DNA of 64,000 nt from Sphingopyxis sp. DBS4 (GTDB lineage: Bacteria > Pseudomonadota > Alphaproteobacteria > Sphingomonadales > Sphingomonadaceae). The notes under the pieces are model-generated. The model had not been told where the DNA came from, ran no database searches, and saw nothing but the letters and a program-made list of their open reading frames with translations. Positions 26,488 to 36,034 of the stretch are shown in pieces. Position numbers and translations under genes: made by a program. Location: NCBI RefSeq assembly GCF_024628865.1, contig NZ_CP102384.1, positions 817,001-881,000 on the forward strand, in the 5' to 3' direction. Position 1 is the stretch's first letter. Each line of letters opens with the position of its first letter.

Positions 26488-27435
26488 CTAAAAATCCTCA
26501 GTCACCGCCATCAGTCCCGCGAGCTTCTTCGGCGCAATCGCGAGCCAGCTCTTGCGGAGCCATTCGCCGATCGCGTCCCAGTCGGTATCGCCGAGATCGA
26601 GGCGGATGCCGATCCAGCCGTCGCCGAAATAGGCGGGGCGGTAATAGCGCGCTTCGTCGAGTTCGATGAGCTGTGCCTGTTCGTCGGCGCCGCTGATCTT
26701 GACCAGCAGCGCGGTCCGGCCGTCGCCATGATGATCGTGCGTGAAATAAGCGAACTTCTTGCCTTTGACGATCCCGAAGCAGGGCATGCCGTGAGAGGTC
26801 GTCTCGTCGGCCTCGGGCAGCGCCATCGCCAACTCGCGGAGGCGGCCGAGCAGCCAGTCGGGCGAGCGCTCGCGTGACACGAAGGCGGCGAGGGTGGCGG
26901 GGTAAAGCTGATGCTCGGCGAACTGGACCCGCCGCGCGAGGCTTTCGGCGGTGTCGCCGCGCGCGATCGCGACCGGCGTCTGCGCCAGCACCGGGCCGTC
27001 GTCGAGCGCCTGGGTGACGACATGGATGCTGCATCCGCCATGGGTATCGCCGGCGTCGATCGCCTGTTGGTGGGTGTTCAGCCCCTTGTATTTGGGGAGC
27101 AGGCTCGGGTGGATGTTGAGCATCCGTCCGGCCCAGCGCGTGACGAAATCGTCGCTCAGGATGCGCATATAGCCCGCCAGCGCGACATAGTCGGCGCCGG
27201 CCGCGCGGAGCTGTTCGTCGACCAGCGCGTCGAAGGCGTCGCGGTCCATGCCCTTGTGTGCGTGTGCCCACGTCGCGATGCCCTCGGCGTTGGCGAGCGC
27301 CAGTCCCGCCGCATCGGGGTTGTTGCTGGCGACGAGCACGAGTTCATAGGGGCAGGCCTCGGCCTTCGCGGCATAGAGCAAGGCCGCCATATTGGTGCCG
27401 GTGCCGGAGATGAGAACGGCGACGCGGGCTTTCAC
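26488..27435 (-). CDS. purN: Phosphoribosylglycinamide formyltransferase fused to an MmcQ/YjbR-like domain
   Basis: A 315-residue two-domain protein. Residues 1-195 are a full PurN, transferring a formyl group from 10-formyl-THF to GAR in purine synthesis: ISGTGTNM at the phosphoribosyl site, the catalytic Asn-His of LNIHPSLLPKYKG, and ALDDGPVLAQ with the catalytic Asp. Residues 200-315 match the MmcQ/YjbR (DUF661-like) fold (LAMALPEADETTSHGMPCF, KKFAYF, GWIGIRLD). The GTG at 27435 follows ggggaggatcg, a good ribosome site; extending further would run into a palindromic repeat. It lies directly downstream of purM, as usual for purMN. The role of the second domain is unknown. Confidence 0.92.
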   Translation of the reverse strand: MKARVAVLISGTGTNMAALLYAAKAEACPYELVLVASNNPDAAGLALANAEGIATWAHAHKGMDRDAFDALVDEQLRAAGADYVALAGYMRILSDDFVTRWAGRMLNIHPSLLPKYKGLNTHQQAIDAGDTHGGCSIHVVTQALDDGPVLAQTPVAIARGDTAESLARRVQFAEHQLYPATLAAFVSRERSPDWLLGRLRELAMALPEADETTSHGMPCFGIVKGKKFAYFTHDHHGDGRTALLVKISGADEQAQLIELDEARYYRPAYFGDGWIGIRLDLGDTDWDAIGEWLRKSWLAIAPKKLAGLMAVTEDF

Positions 27436-27438
27436 ACC

Positions 27439-27588
27439 GATCCTCCCCGGAACGGGGAGGGGGACCATGCGAAGCATGGTGGAGGGGCGCAAGCGGAGTC
27501 GTGCGACATCTTGAGGATGGATGACACCGCACATGCCCCTCCACCCCCCGCTTCGCGGGCGGTCCCCCTCCCCCCGTGGGGGAGGATC
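27439..27588. repeat. Long palindromic element filling the purM-purN gap
   Basis: Imperfect inverted arms (gatcctccccggaacgggga... at 27439-27488; ...ccgtgggggaggatc ending 27588) built on the 'cctccaccatgcttcgcatggtccccc' theme. It fits exactly between the purM stop (27589) and the purN ribosome site, so the purMN transcript must carry it as a large hairpin. Confidence 0.8.
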
Positions 27589-28695
27589 CTATGCATGATG
27601 TGTCGCGCTCCACGCGCCCATCGCGCTCCACGTCTCCGACCCGCCCGACACGGTGCAGCCCTTCTCACCCTCGGCGATATGCCCGATCCGGTGCACTGTC
27701 TCGCCCGCGGCCTGCAGCGCCGCTGTCACCTCGGCGACGTCGCTCTCGGCCACGACCACCGCCATGCCGATCCCGCAATTGAAGGTGCGCGCCATTTCCT
27801 CGGGCTCGATATTCCCCTGCGCCTGCAGGAAGGCCATCAGCCGCGGCTGTTCCCAAGCGTCGGCGTCGATATGCGCGTGCAGCGTCTTCGGCAGCACGCG
27901 CGGGATATTCTCGAGCAGCCCGCCGCCGGTGATGTGCGCGAGCGCGTGAATCCGGCCGATCTTCACCAGCGGCAGCAGGCTCTTCACATAGATGCGCGTC
28001 GGCGCCATCAGCGCGTCGATCAGCAGGATAGTCTGGTCGAACAGGGCGGGGCGGTCGAGCTTCCAGCCCTTGTCGGCGGCGAGACGGCGCACGAGCGAAA
28101 AGCCGTTCGAGTGGATCCCCGACGAGGCAAGGCCGAGAATGACGTCGCCCGCCGCGACCTTGTCGGCGGTGAGCACCTGGTCGCGCTCGACCGCGCCGAC
28201 GCAGAAGCCCGCGAGATCATAGTCGCCGTCCGAATACATGCCCGGCATTTCGGCGGTCTCGCCCCCGATCAACGCGCAGCCCGCCTGCTTGCAACCCTCG
28301 GCGATGCTCGCGACGACCTCGGTCGCGACATCATTGTCGAGCTTGCCGGTGGCGTAATAGTCGAGGAAGAACAAAGGCTCTGCGCCCTGAACGATCAGGT
28401 CGTTGGCGCACATCGCGACCAGATCGATGCCGACCCCGTCATGCTTGCCCGAATCGATCGCGAGCTTGAGCTTGGTGCCGACCCCGTCGTTCGCCGCGAC
28501 GAGCAAGGGATCGCTGAACCCGGCGGCCTTGAGGTCGAAGAAACCGCCGAAGCCGCCGAGGTCGGCGTCGGCGCCGGGGCGGCGCGTCGCTCGGGCGAGC
28601 GGAGCGATGGCACGGACCAGCGCATTGCCGGTCTCGATCGAGACGCCGGCCTGCGCATATGTGTAAGGGGCGGGCTGGTTGTGCTTGGAATCCAT
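27589..28695 (-). CDS. purM: Phosphoribosylformylglycinamidine cyclo-ligase
   Basis: A 368-residue AIR synthetase that closes the imidazole ring in purine synthesis using ATP. The N-terminal [12 protein letters not shown] start, [27 protein letters not shown] and [15 protein letters not shown] signatures are all present, as is the C-terminal FNCGIGM. First gene of a purM-purN unit, divergent from the DUF2066 gene with an 85-nt gap. Confidence 0.97.
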   Translation of the reverse strand: MDSKHNQPAPYTYAQAGVSIETGNALVRAIAPLARATRRPGADADLGGFGGFFDLKAAGFSDPLLVAANDGVGTKLKLAIDSGKHDGVGIDLVAMCANDLIVQGAEPLFFLDYYATGKLDNDVATEVVASIAEGCKQAGCALIGGETAEMPGMYSDGDYDLAGFCVGAVERDQVLTADKVAAGDVILGLASSGIHSNGFSLVRRLAADKGWKLDRPALFDQTILLIDALMAPTRIYVKSLLPLVKIGRIHALAHITGGGLLENIPRVLPKTLHAHIDADAWEQPRLMAFLQAQGNIEPEEMARTFNCGIGMAVVVAESDVAEVTAALQAAGETVHRIGHIAEGEKGCTVSGGSETWSAMGAWSATHHA

Positions 28696-28780
28696 GGCAC
28701 GCGCGACTAACGGTTCCAGCCGATAATTGCCATGATTTCCTTGTCCGGGCCCGCGCTTTTGGGCAGAGCATAGAGAAGAT

Positions 28781-30052
28781 ATGACCTCGGCTGCTTTCCC
28801 CCGTTCGACTCCCGGTTTCCCGCTCCGCTCGTTCGTGTCCCGCGATTGGCGCTGGGCGGCGCTTTTCGGGCTGTTTCTGGCGGTCCTGGTCGCAGGCCTC
28901 GTCGAGGGACAGATCGCGCGCGGCGATCGCGGCATCACCCCGATCAACAGCAGCGGCGATTTCCTCGCGAGCGGGATCACCGTCGATGTCGTCGGCGATA
29001 ACGCCGAGGATGCGCGCGAAAAGGGCTGGCGCGAGGCGCAGCGCAAGGGCTGGGCGCAGCTCTACAAGCGGATCAACGGCAGCGACGGCCCGGCGCTCGG
29101 CGATTCGGTGCTCGACGGCATCGTCACCGCGATCGTCGTCGAAAAAGAGCAGATCGGCCCGCGGCGCTATGTCGCGACGCTCGGCGTCCAGTTCGACCGC
29201 GTCCGCGCGGGGCAGATTCTCGGCGTCAGCGGCCGCACTTTGCGGTCGCCGCCCTTGCTTGTCATTCCCGTCTATTCGATCGACGGCATCGAGCAGGTGT
29301 TCGAGCAGCGCAGCGCATGGCAGCGCGCCTGGGCGGAATATAATACGGGGCAGAGCGCGATCGACTATGTTCGCACCGCAGGCACCGGCGCCGACACTTT
29401 GCTGCTCAATCCGGGGCAGACCGGCCGCCGCGGCCGCGTCTGGTGGCGCGTGATCCTCGACCAATATGGCGCCGCCGACGTGCTGATCCCGATCGCGCGG
29501 GTCGAATACAGCTATCCCGGCGGGCCGATCCGGGGCGTCTTCACCGCGCGCTTCGGCCCCGACAACAAGCTGATCGACAGCTTCACCATGACCGGCCCGA
29601 GCCCCGCCGCGCTGCCCGACATGATGGAGAAGGCGGTCGCGCGGATGGATGCGATCTACACCGGCGCGCTCGCGGCGGGCGTGCTCAGGACCGACACCTA
29701 TCTCGTCCTCGAAAAGCCGGTCGAAAAGGCCGACCTGCCCGAGGAAACGGTGACCGAGGACGATGCGCTGCCGACCGAAACCGACAGCAGCACCCCCGTC
29801 GCGCCCGTCGCCGGGATGCAAAGCTTCACCGTCCAGTATAGTTCGCCCGACGTCGATTCGGTCTCCGCGACCGAACGCGCGGTCGGCGGCGTCGCGGGGG
29901 TCCAGTCGGCGTCGACGACCAGCCTTGCGCTCGGCGGCACGTCGGTGATGCGCGTCAGCTTCCGCGGCGACCTCGCAGCCCTGAAGGCGGCGCTCGCCGC
30001 GCGCGGCTTCAAGGTGCAGGAGGGCGGCGGGCAACTGCGGATCAGTCGCTGA
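28781..30052 (+). CDS. DUF2066-like exported/membrane-anchored protein
   Basis: A 423-residue protein with a cytoplasmic N-terminus and one hydrophobic segment at about residues 27-44, so probably anchored with a large periplasmic domain. The region [20 protein letters not shown] and [18 protein letters not shown] strand pattern resemble DUF2066. The C-terminal 80 residues look like a ferredoxin-like (heavy-metal-associated-type) fold but lack its CxxC, so metal binding is not supported. It overlaps hdaA by 1 nt (TGATG), which is the conserved arrangement in sphingomonads. Function unknown. Confidence 0.75.
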   Translation: MTSAAFPRSTPGFPLRSFVSRDWRWAALFGLFLAVLVAGLVEGQIARGDRGITPINSSGDFLASGITVDVVGDNAEDAREKGWREAQRKGWAQLYKRINGSDGPALGDSVLDGIVTAIVVEKEQIGPRRYVATLGVQFDRVRAGQILGVSGRTLRSPPLLVIPVYSIDGIEQVFEQRSAWQRAWAEYNTGQSAIDYVRTAGTGADTLLLNPGQTGRRGRVWWRVILDQYGAADVLIPIARVEYSYPGGPIRGVFTARFGPDNKLIDSFTMTGPSPAALPDMMEKAVARMDAIYTGALAAGVLRTDTYLVLEKPVEKADLPEETVTEDDALPTETDSSTPVAPVAGMQSFTVQYSSPDVDSVSATERAVGGVAGVQSASTTSLALGGTSVMRVSFRGDLAALKAALAARGFKVQEGGGQLRISR

Positions 30053-30714
30053 TGGCCGGGCCTTCGGGACAGATCGCGCTGCCGCTCGACTGGAGCGCCG
30101 GCGGCGCCAACGACGGACCGCTGATCGTCGGCGCGAGCAATGCCGACGCGGTGCGCTACCTTCGCCATGTCGCGACCTGGCCGGTGCGGACCGCGGTGCT
30201 GACCGGCCCGCGCGGATCGGGGCGTAGCCTGATGGGTCGGCTCTTTGCGGCGGAGACCGGCGGGCGCGTGATCGACGGTCCCGCCAGCGTCTCCGAGGAA
30301 GAGATTTTCCACGCCTGGAACGCGGCCCAATCCTCGGGCACGCCGCTGCTCATCATCGCCGACGCGCCGCCGGCGGAATGGAATATCGCGCTGCCCGATC
30401 TGCGCTCGCGCCTCGCCGCCGTCCCGGTGCTGACGATCGGCGAGCCCGACGATTGCCTCGCCCGCGACCTGATCGAGGCGCTGTTCGCGCAGCGCGGCAT
30501 CGCGATCGCGCCCGAAGTGCCGTCCTACATCGTGCCGCGCATGGAGCGCAGCTATGCGATGATCCACCGCATCGTCGCGGCGCTCGACGCCGCTTCGCTC
30601 GAAAAAGGGCGCGGCATCGGCATTCGTCTTATTCGTGAAACATTACTGTCACAGGGGCTGATCGATCCCGATTTATTGGAGCGCGAATCCTGTTCCAACA
30701 GGCCCGAGGTTTGA
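30052..30714 (+). CDS. hdaA: HdaA-like regulator of DnaA (AAA+ family)
   Basis: A 220-residue DnaA-paralogue resembling HdaA/Hda, which stimulates ATP hydrolysis by DnaA together with the sliding clamp after initiation. The N-terminal QIALPLDW is a clamp-binding-type motif; the P-loop is GPRGSGRS, and VPRMERSYAMIHRIVAALD matches the AAA+ lid. The last eleven codons (ERESCSNRPEV) lie in the left arm of a palindromic element, so the C-terminus may have been rewritten by its insertion. Next is ppk, as in other alphaproteobacteria. Confidence 0.88.
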   Translation: MAGPSGQIALPLDWSAGGANDGPLIVGASNADAVRYLRHVATWPVRTAVLTGPRGSGRSLMGRLFAAETGGRVIDGPASVSEEEIFHAWNAAQSSGTPLLIIADAPPAEWNIALPDLRSRLAAVPVLTIGEPDDCLARDLIEALFAQRGIAIAPEVPSYIVPRMERSYAMIHRIVAALDAASLEKGRGIGIRLIRETLLSQGLIDPDLLERESCSNRPEV

Positions 30715-30943
30715 AGCGATTTCGCTCAGTGCTAGGAAGACAGGCGTAGGAATATGTCGATATTTCAAGACTGGCTGACGACGCAATGAGCGAAATCGGT
30801 CAAATCCCGAAGGGACAGCGAAATGGCTTCCATCTCGGGCGAAATCGCCCTTGGAAAGGCAATCAGCCTTCCCTGCGGTCGATTTCGCCCGATATGTTCG
30901 CCATTTCGCTGCCTCGGGCCTGTTGGAACAGGATTCGCGCTCC
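30678..30943. repeat. Multi-stem palindromic element between hdaA and ppk
   Basis: The outer arms 30678-30709 and 30912-30943 are perfect 32-bp inverses (core cctgttccaacagg...). Inside are two further stem-loops: 30717-30727 with 30788-30798 (cgatttcgctc / gagcgaaatcg), and 30816-30827 with 30900-30911 (cagcgaaatggc / gccatttcgctg). The latter encloses 30836-30847 with 30880-30891 (cgggcgaaatcg / cgatttcgcccg) and an inner aaggc/gcctt hairpin. Folded, it would be a three-way junction. It overlaps the end of hdaA and stops 21 nt before ppk. It could be a mobile palindromic element or a structured leader. Confidence 0.85.
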
Positions 30944-30964
30944 CCAAAGACAGGATGCAGCGAC

Positions 30965-33136
30965 ATGTCGATAGCCGGCGGCCCCCTACGCGCAGACAAT
31001 GACGCCGATACGGCGCCCCCTTCCTTCGGGCCCGAACGCTTCTTCAACCGCGAACTGTCGTGGCTCGCCTTCAATCGGCGAGTGATGGAGGAGGCGCGCA
31101 ATCCCGCGCATCCTTTGCTCGAACGGCTGCGCTTCCTGTCGATTTCGGGGAGCAACCTCGACGAATTCTTCATGGTCCGCGTCGCGGGGCTGAAGGGGCA
31201 GCAGCTTCAGGGGATCGACGATCCGTCGGCCGACGGCCGTTCGCCGGGGCAGCAGCTCGCCGAAATCGAGGCCGAGGTGAACCGCCTCGTCGACCAGCAG
31301 CAGAGCGAATGGCAATTGCTGCATCGGCAGCTCGGCGAACAGGGGATCGTCGTGCACGGTGCCGGGTCGGACAAGGATGCGCTGCGTACCCGGCTGCGCC
31401 AATATTTCATCGACCAGATCTTTCCGATCCTCACCCCGCAGGTGCTCGACCCCGCGCATCCCTTTCCCTTCATCCCCAATCGCGGGTTGGGCGTGATCTT
31501 CGATCTTCAGCGCAAGGCGACCGGCGATACGGTACGCGAATTGGTGATGATCCCCGCGTCGCTGGCGCGCTTCGTGCCGGTGCCGGGGGAGCCGGGCAGT
31601 TTCGTGCCGATCGAATATCTGATCGAGCTGTTCGCCGATCTGCTGTTTCCGGGTTTTGCGGTGCGCTCGCTCGGGGTCTTTCGCATCATCCGCGACAGCG
31701 ATATCGAAATCGAGGAAGAGGCCGAGGATCTCGTCCGCCTGTTCCGCACCGCGATCCGCCGCCGCCGCCGCGGCCGCGTCATCCTGATGGAGGTCGAGGC
31801 CGACATGCCGGCCGAACTCGCCGCAGTGCTCAACGCCGACATCCAGGGGCATGAGGCGATGGTCGCCAAGATCGGCGGCTTCATTGGTCTCGCGGCGCTG
31901 TCGGCGCTCGTCGACATCGACCGGCCCGACCTCAAATTCCCCGCTTACTCGCCGCGCTTTCCCGAGCGCATCCGCGAGCATGGCGGCGATTGCTTCGCGG
32001 CGATCCGCTCGAAGGACATCGTCGTCCATCATCCCTATGAGAGCTTCGACGTCGTGGTGTCCTTTCTGCGGCAGGCGGCCGCCGATCCAGATGTCGTCGC
32101 GATCAAGCAGACGCTCTATCGCGCGGGCAACCAGTCGCCGGTGATCCGCGCACTGATCGAGGCGGCCGAGGCAGGCAAGTCGGTGACCGCGATCGTCGAA
32201 CTCAAGGCGCGCTTCGACGAGGAGCAGAACCTCCTTTGGGCGAACCAGCTCGAACGCGCGGGCGTGCAGGTCGTCTATGGCTTCATCGAGTGGAAGACCC
32301 ACGCAAAAATCTCGATGGTCGTACGCCGCGAAGGGCAGGGCTATCGCACCTACTGCCACTTCGGCACCGGCAATTATCATCCAGTGACCGCGCGCATCTA
32401 TACCGATCTGAGCTTTTTCACCGCCGACCCGCGCGCCGGGCGTGATGCGGCGCAGCTCTTCAATTACATCACCGGCTATGTCGAGCCCGAGCGGCTCGAA
32501 CTCATCACCATGTCGCCGCTCAACATGCGCCAGCATCTGTGCGACCTGGTCGATGCCGAGATCGCGGCCGCGAAGGTGGGAGGGGCGTCGGGCCTGTGGG
32601 CGAAGATGAACAGCCTCGTCGATCCCGGCATCATCGACAAGCTTTACGAAGCGAGCGCGGCGGGGGTGCCGATCGACCTGATCGTGCGCGGCATCTGCTG
32701 CCTGCGTCCCGGCGTGCCGGGGCTGTCGGAGACGATCCGCGTCAAGTCGGTCGTCGGCCGCTTTCTGGAGCATAGTCGCATCTGGGCCTTCGCCAACGGC
32801 GCGCGCCTGCCGCACAGCGGCGCGAAGCTCTATATCTCCAGCGCCGACTGGATGCCGCGCAACTTTGATCGCCGGGTCGAATATATGATCCCGATCGAGA
32901 ATCCGACCGTGCACGACCAGATATTGGACCAGGTGCTCGTCGCCAATCTGATCGACAATGAGCAAAGCTGGGTGCTGCAACCAGACGGCACCTATCGCCG
33001 GCTGGTTCCGGGCGACAAGCCATTCAACCTGCATCATTATTTCATGAACAACCCGTCGCTGTCGGGCCGCGGCACCGCATTGCACAAGCGGCATGACGTT
33101 CCCACGCTCGACTTTCCCATGCGCGAGGATCGATAG
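30965..33136 (+). CDS. ppk: Polyphosphate kinase 1
   Basis: A 723-residue enzyme that makes inorganic polyphosphate from ATP, autophosphorylated on histidine. The N-terminal domain FFNRELSWLAFNRRV and SGSNLDEFFMVRVAGL are family signatures. The phospho-His is His446 in KTHAKISM, and YCHFGTGNYHP and AGRDAAQLFNYITGY follow. Length agrees with PPK1. The ATG at 30965 lies after the palindromic element with agacagg as a weak ribosome site. ppx follows by 3 nt. Confidence 0.97.
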   Translation: MSIAGGPLRADNDADTAPPSFGPERFFNRELSWLAFNRRVMEEARNPAHPLLERLRFLSISGSNLDEFFMVRVAGLKGQQLQGIDDPSADGRSPGQQLAEIEAEVNRLVDQQQSEWQLLHRQLGEQGIVVHGAGSDKDALRTRLRQYFIDQIFPILTPQVLDPAHPFPFIPNRGLGVIFDLQRKATGDTVRELVMIPASLARFVPVPGEPGSFVPIEYLIELFADLLFPGFAVRSLGVFRIIRDSDIEIEEEAEDLVRLFRTAIRRRRRGRVILMEVEADMPAELAAVLNADIQGHEAMVAKIGGFIGLAALSALVDIDRPDLKFPAYSPRFPERIREHGGDCFAAIRSKDIVVHHPYESFDVVVSFLRQAAADPDVVAIKQTLYRAGNQSPVIRALIEAAEAGKSVTAIVELKARFDEEQNLLWANQLERAGVQVVYGFIEWKTHAKISMVVRREGQGYRTYCHFGTGNYHPVTARIYTDLSFFTADPRAGRDAAQLFNYITGYVEPERLELITMSPLNMRQHLCDLVDAEIAAAKVGGASGLWAKMNSLVDPGIIDKLYEASAAGVPIDLIVRGICCLRPGVPGLSETIRVKSVVGRFLEHSRIWAFANGARLPHSGAKLYISSADWMPRNFDRRVEYMIPIENPTVHDQILDQVLVANLIDNEQSWVLQPDGTYRRLVPGDKPFNLHHYFMNNPSLSGRGTALHKRHDVPTLDFPMREDR

Positions 33137-33139
33137 ATT

Positions 33140-34627
33140 TTGAGCCTTTCCCGCTCCCCGAAGAACGCCGTGCGCCGCTCGGCGGTGATCGACATCGGCT
33201 CCAACTCGGTCCGCATCGTCGTTTACGAAGGCCCAGCGCGCGCGCCGGCGGTGATCTTCAACGAAAAGGTCGCGGCAGGGCTTGGCCGCGGGCTCGCGAT
33301 CGACGGCCGGATCGCGCCCGAGGATGCCGAGCGTGGTCTCGTTGCGCTGCGCCGCTATGCGCTGCTCGCGCGGCATATGGGGGTGACCGACCTGCAATGC
33401 GTTGCGACCGCGGCGGTGCGTGACGCCGCCAACGGCCCGGTTTTCATCGCCGCCGCTGCCGAAGCGGGGCTCGAAATCCGCCTGCTGTCGGGCGAGGAAG
33501 AGGCCGAGGCGGCGGGCTATGGCGTGCTGTCGGCGATCCCCGACGCGTGCGGGATCGCGGTCGACCTGGGGGGCGGCAGTCTGGAGCTTGCCGAGGTCGC
33601 CGACGGCGCGGTCGGGCGGCGCGCTTCCTTTCCGCTCGGCGTGCTGCGCCTGCCCGCGCTACGCAAGGATGGCGAACAGGCGTTCGAGCGCGCGATCCGC
33701 AAGATGCTGAAAAGCGCGGGCTGGCCGAACGGCGGGCTGTCGGGCCTGCCTCTCTATCTGGTCGGCGGGTCGTGGCGCGCGCTGTCGCGCCTCGACCTCG
33801 AACTGACGAAAGATCCGCTCGCGGTGCTCGACCAGCACAGGCTGCCGCGTACCGCGCTCCGCCGCCTGATCCGCGCGACCAAGCGCTTGAGCTTCGAGGA
33901 ACTGCGCGCGATTCCCGGCATGGCGGCGAACCGCGCGGCGGCCTTGCCCGACGCTGCCGCGCTGCTCGCCGCGCTCGTCAATATTCTCGACGTGCCCGAA
34001 ATGACGGTGTCTTCTTCGGGTTTGCGCGAAGGCCTGCTGTTCCAGGCGCTCGATGCCGAGACGCGTGCGCAGGACCCGCTGATCATCGCCGCCGATTTCG
34101 AGGGGCGTCGATTGGCGCGGTTCGCGCCGCATGGCCGGGCGATCGCCGAATGGATCGCGCCGCTGTTCGCGAACGAGGCGGTCGCCGACAGCCGCGTCCG
34201 TCTCGCCGCGAGCCTGCTCAGCGATGTCGCCTGGTCTGCGAACCCCGATTTTCGCGCTGAGCGTGGCACCGAGATCGGTCTGCACGGCAATTGGCGCAGC
34301 ATCGACATTCCGGGGCGCATCCTGCTCGCGCGCGCGCTGTATGCGGGTTTCGGCGGTGCCGATGCCGATTTTCCCATCATGGGCCGGCTGGTCAGCGACG
34401 AACGGCTGGCGCGGGCGCGGCAATGGGGCCTCGCGATCCGTCTCGCGCAGCGGCTGACCGGCGGCGTCGAGGCGCCTTTGAAGGCGAGCGGTATCGCGCT
34501 CGCCGACGGCAAGCTCAGGCTCTGTCTCGATGCCGGCTGGCATCATCTGGCGGGGGAATCGGTCGAACGCCGCCTGCGCATCCTCGCGCAGGCGCTCGAC
34601 GCGAAGCCGGAGCTGGTGTTGCTCTGA
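33140..34627 (+). CDS. ppx: Exopolyphosphatase / guanosine pentaphosphatase
   Basis: A 495-residue Ppx/GppA enzyme of the ASKHA fold that hydrolyses terminal phosphate from polyphosphate or pppGpp. The phosphate-1 motif IDIGSNSVRIVVYE, catalytic-region SGEEEAEAAGYG and phosphate-2 motif VDLGGGSLEL are present, with a C-terminal HD-like extension. The TTG start at 33140 lies 3 nt after the ppk stop, implying coupling; opposing enzyme activities in one operon are common. Confidence 0.93.
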   Translation: MSLSRSPKNAVRRSAVIDIGSNSVRIVVYEGPARAPAVIFNEKVAAGLGRGLAIDGRIAPEDAERGLVALRRYALLARHMGVTDLQCVATAAVRDAANGPVFIAAAAEAGLEIRLLSGEEEAEAAGYGVLSAIPDACGIAVDLGGGSLELAEVADGAVGRRASFPLGVLRLPALRKDGEQAFERAIRKMLKSAGWPNGGLSGLPLYLVGGSWRALSRLDLELTKDPLAVLDQHRLPRTALRRLIRATKRLSFEELRAIPGMAANRAAALPDAAALLAALVNILDVPEMTVSSSGLREGLLFQALDAETRAQDPLIIAADFEGRRLARFAPHGRAIAEWIAPLFANEAVADSRVRLAASLLSDVAWSANPDFRAERGTEIGLHGNWRSIDIPGRILLARALYAGFGGADADFPIMGRLVSDERLARARQWGLAIRLAQRLTGGVEAPLKASGIALADGKLRLCLDAGWHHLAGESVERRLRILAQALDAKPELVLL

Positions 34628-34644
34628 TAGCGAAAGAAAGCAGC

Positions 34645-34730
34645 GTGTCCCCGCGAAGGCGGGGACCCATCTCCTGCCGGCTCGGAATGGAACCGTCCGG
34701 CGATGGACCCCCGCCTTCGCGGGGGCACAT
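34645..34730. repeat. Palindrome between convergent ppx and rnd
   Basis: Near-perfect inverted arms (gtgtccccgcgaaggcgggg... and ...ccccgccttcgcgggggcac) span 34645-34730. Because both neighbours end here, it may serve as a two-way transcription stop, though it is another member of the dispersed family. Confidence 0.8.
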
Positions 34731-34740
34731 GATCTTTTAG

Positions 34741-35928
34741 TCAGACTTCGCTGACCGTCGCGGTGTCGATTTCGCTCATCACCAGCTTGCCGTTTTTCAC
34801 GGCGAAACCCATGCGCCCCTCGACCAGGTCGAGCGCGGCGTGGCCGAAGACATCGTAGCGCCAGCCCTGCATCAAGGCGATGCCGTCGCGGCCGCCCGCC
34901 GCGAGCGCTTCGAGATCGTCGCTGCGCGCGATCAATCGCGCGGCTGCGTTGAGTTCGCGCGCGCGAATCTTGAGGAGCAGCTTCAAAAGGTCCGCGACCA
35001 GCGCGCCTTCCTTGCCGAGCCCCGGCCCGCGCGGCGCGCGATCGGGCATGTCCTCCTTCGACAGCGGCTTGGCGCTCGCGAGCGCGTCCATCAGCCGACC
35101 GCCGATGTCGTTCGCTTTCCACGTCGCCGACAGTCCGCGCACCCCGCCCAGCCCTTCCTGCTGCTTCGGCGGATGCGCGGCGAGGTCGGCGAGCGTCTCG
35201 TCCTTGACGATGCGGCCGCGCGGGAGATTCTTGGTCCGCGCCTCGCGTTCGCGCCACGCGGCGAGCGCCTTCAGTCGCCCGAGCACGTCGGGCTTGCGCG
35301 ACGGAATCTTGATCCGCTGCCACGCCTTGTCGGGATCGATGCTGTAGTTGGCGGGGTTGGCGAGTTTCTCCATCTCCTCGTCGAGCCAGTGGCCGCGGCC
35401 GGTCTTGATCAGCTTCTTCAGCATCATCGGGAAAATCTTCGCGAGATGGGTCACGTCGCCGATCGCATAATCGATCTGCCGCTTGTCGAGCGGGCGGCGG
35501 CTCCAGTCGGTGAAGCGCGCGCCCTTGTCGAGCTGCAGCCCGATCCACGCCTCGACCAGGTTGGAATAGCCGACCTGCTCGGCCTGCCCCAGCGCCATCT
35601 GGCCGATTTGCGTGTCGAAGATCGGGTGCGGCGTCTTGCCGGTCAGGTTGAAGATGATTTCGACATCCTGCCCGCCCGCGTGAAAGACCTTTAGCACGTC
35701 CTGATTGTCGACGAGCAGGTCGAGCAGCGGTTTCAGGTCGATCCCCGGCGCCATCGGGTCGATCGCTGCGGCATGTTCGCTGTCCGCGACCTGGATCAGG
35801 CATAGTTCGGGCCAGAAGGTGTTCTCGCGCATGAATTCGGTATCGACCGCGACGAAATCGCTGGTCTTGATCAGGTCCAAAAATTCGACGAGCGCTGCGC
35901 TGGTTTCGATAAGCGGATGGATTTGCAT
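34741..35928 (-). CDS. rnd: Ribonuclease D
   Basis: A 395-residue DEDDy-type 3'-5' exoribonuclease acting on tRNA precursors and other structured RNA. Catalytic residues are visible in FVAVDTEFMRE (Asp, Glu), HAGGQDVEIIF (Asp) and YAIGDVTHL (Tyr, Asp). An HRDC-like domain follows (LKALAAWREREARTKNLPRG). The ATG at 35928 gives the homologous start MQIHPLIE. Convergent with ppx. Confidence 0.95.
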   Translation of the reverse strand: MQIHPLIETSAALVEFLDLIKTSDFVAVDTEFMRENTFWPELCLIQVADSEHAAAIDPMAPGIDLKPLLDLLVDNQDVLKVFHAGGQDVEIIFNLTGKTPHPIFDTQIGQMALGQAEQVGYSNLVEAWIGLQLDKGARFTDWSRRPLDKRQIDYAIGDVTHLAKIFPMMLKKLIKTGRGHWLDEEMEKLANPANYSIDPDKAWQRIKIPSRKPDVLGRLKALAAWREREARTKNLPRGRIVKDETLADLAAHPPKQQEGLGGVRGLSATWKANDIGGRLMDALASAKPLSKEDMPDRAPRGPGLGKEGALVADLLKLLLKIRARELNAAARLIARSDDLEALAAGGRDGIALMQGWRYDVFGHAALDLVEGRMGFAVKNGKLVMSEIDTATVSEV

Positions 35929-36034
35929 ATTGGGCCTATACAGCGACTTTTTCGCGACGGGCAGGAAAAATTCGGGGCACCCTTCAGGTCGCGCGGGTGG
36001 CGGTCTCGTCCCACGTCCCCAATCTTCAGGCGGG

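Noticed and set aside
30754..30789. 11-codon mini-ORF as a proven leader peptide of ppk
   Set aside because: Kept only as a possibility in the findings; there is no regulatory-codon pattern or attenuator terminator to support it as a feature.
30986..33397. Long reverse-strand open frame antisense to ppk
   Set aside because: Typical GC-rich shadow; the forward strand encodes a full PPK1 with all motifs.
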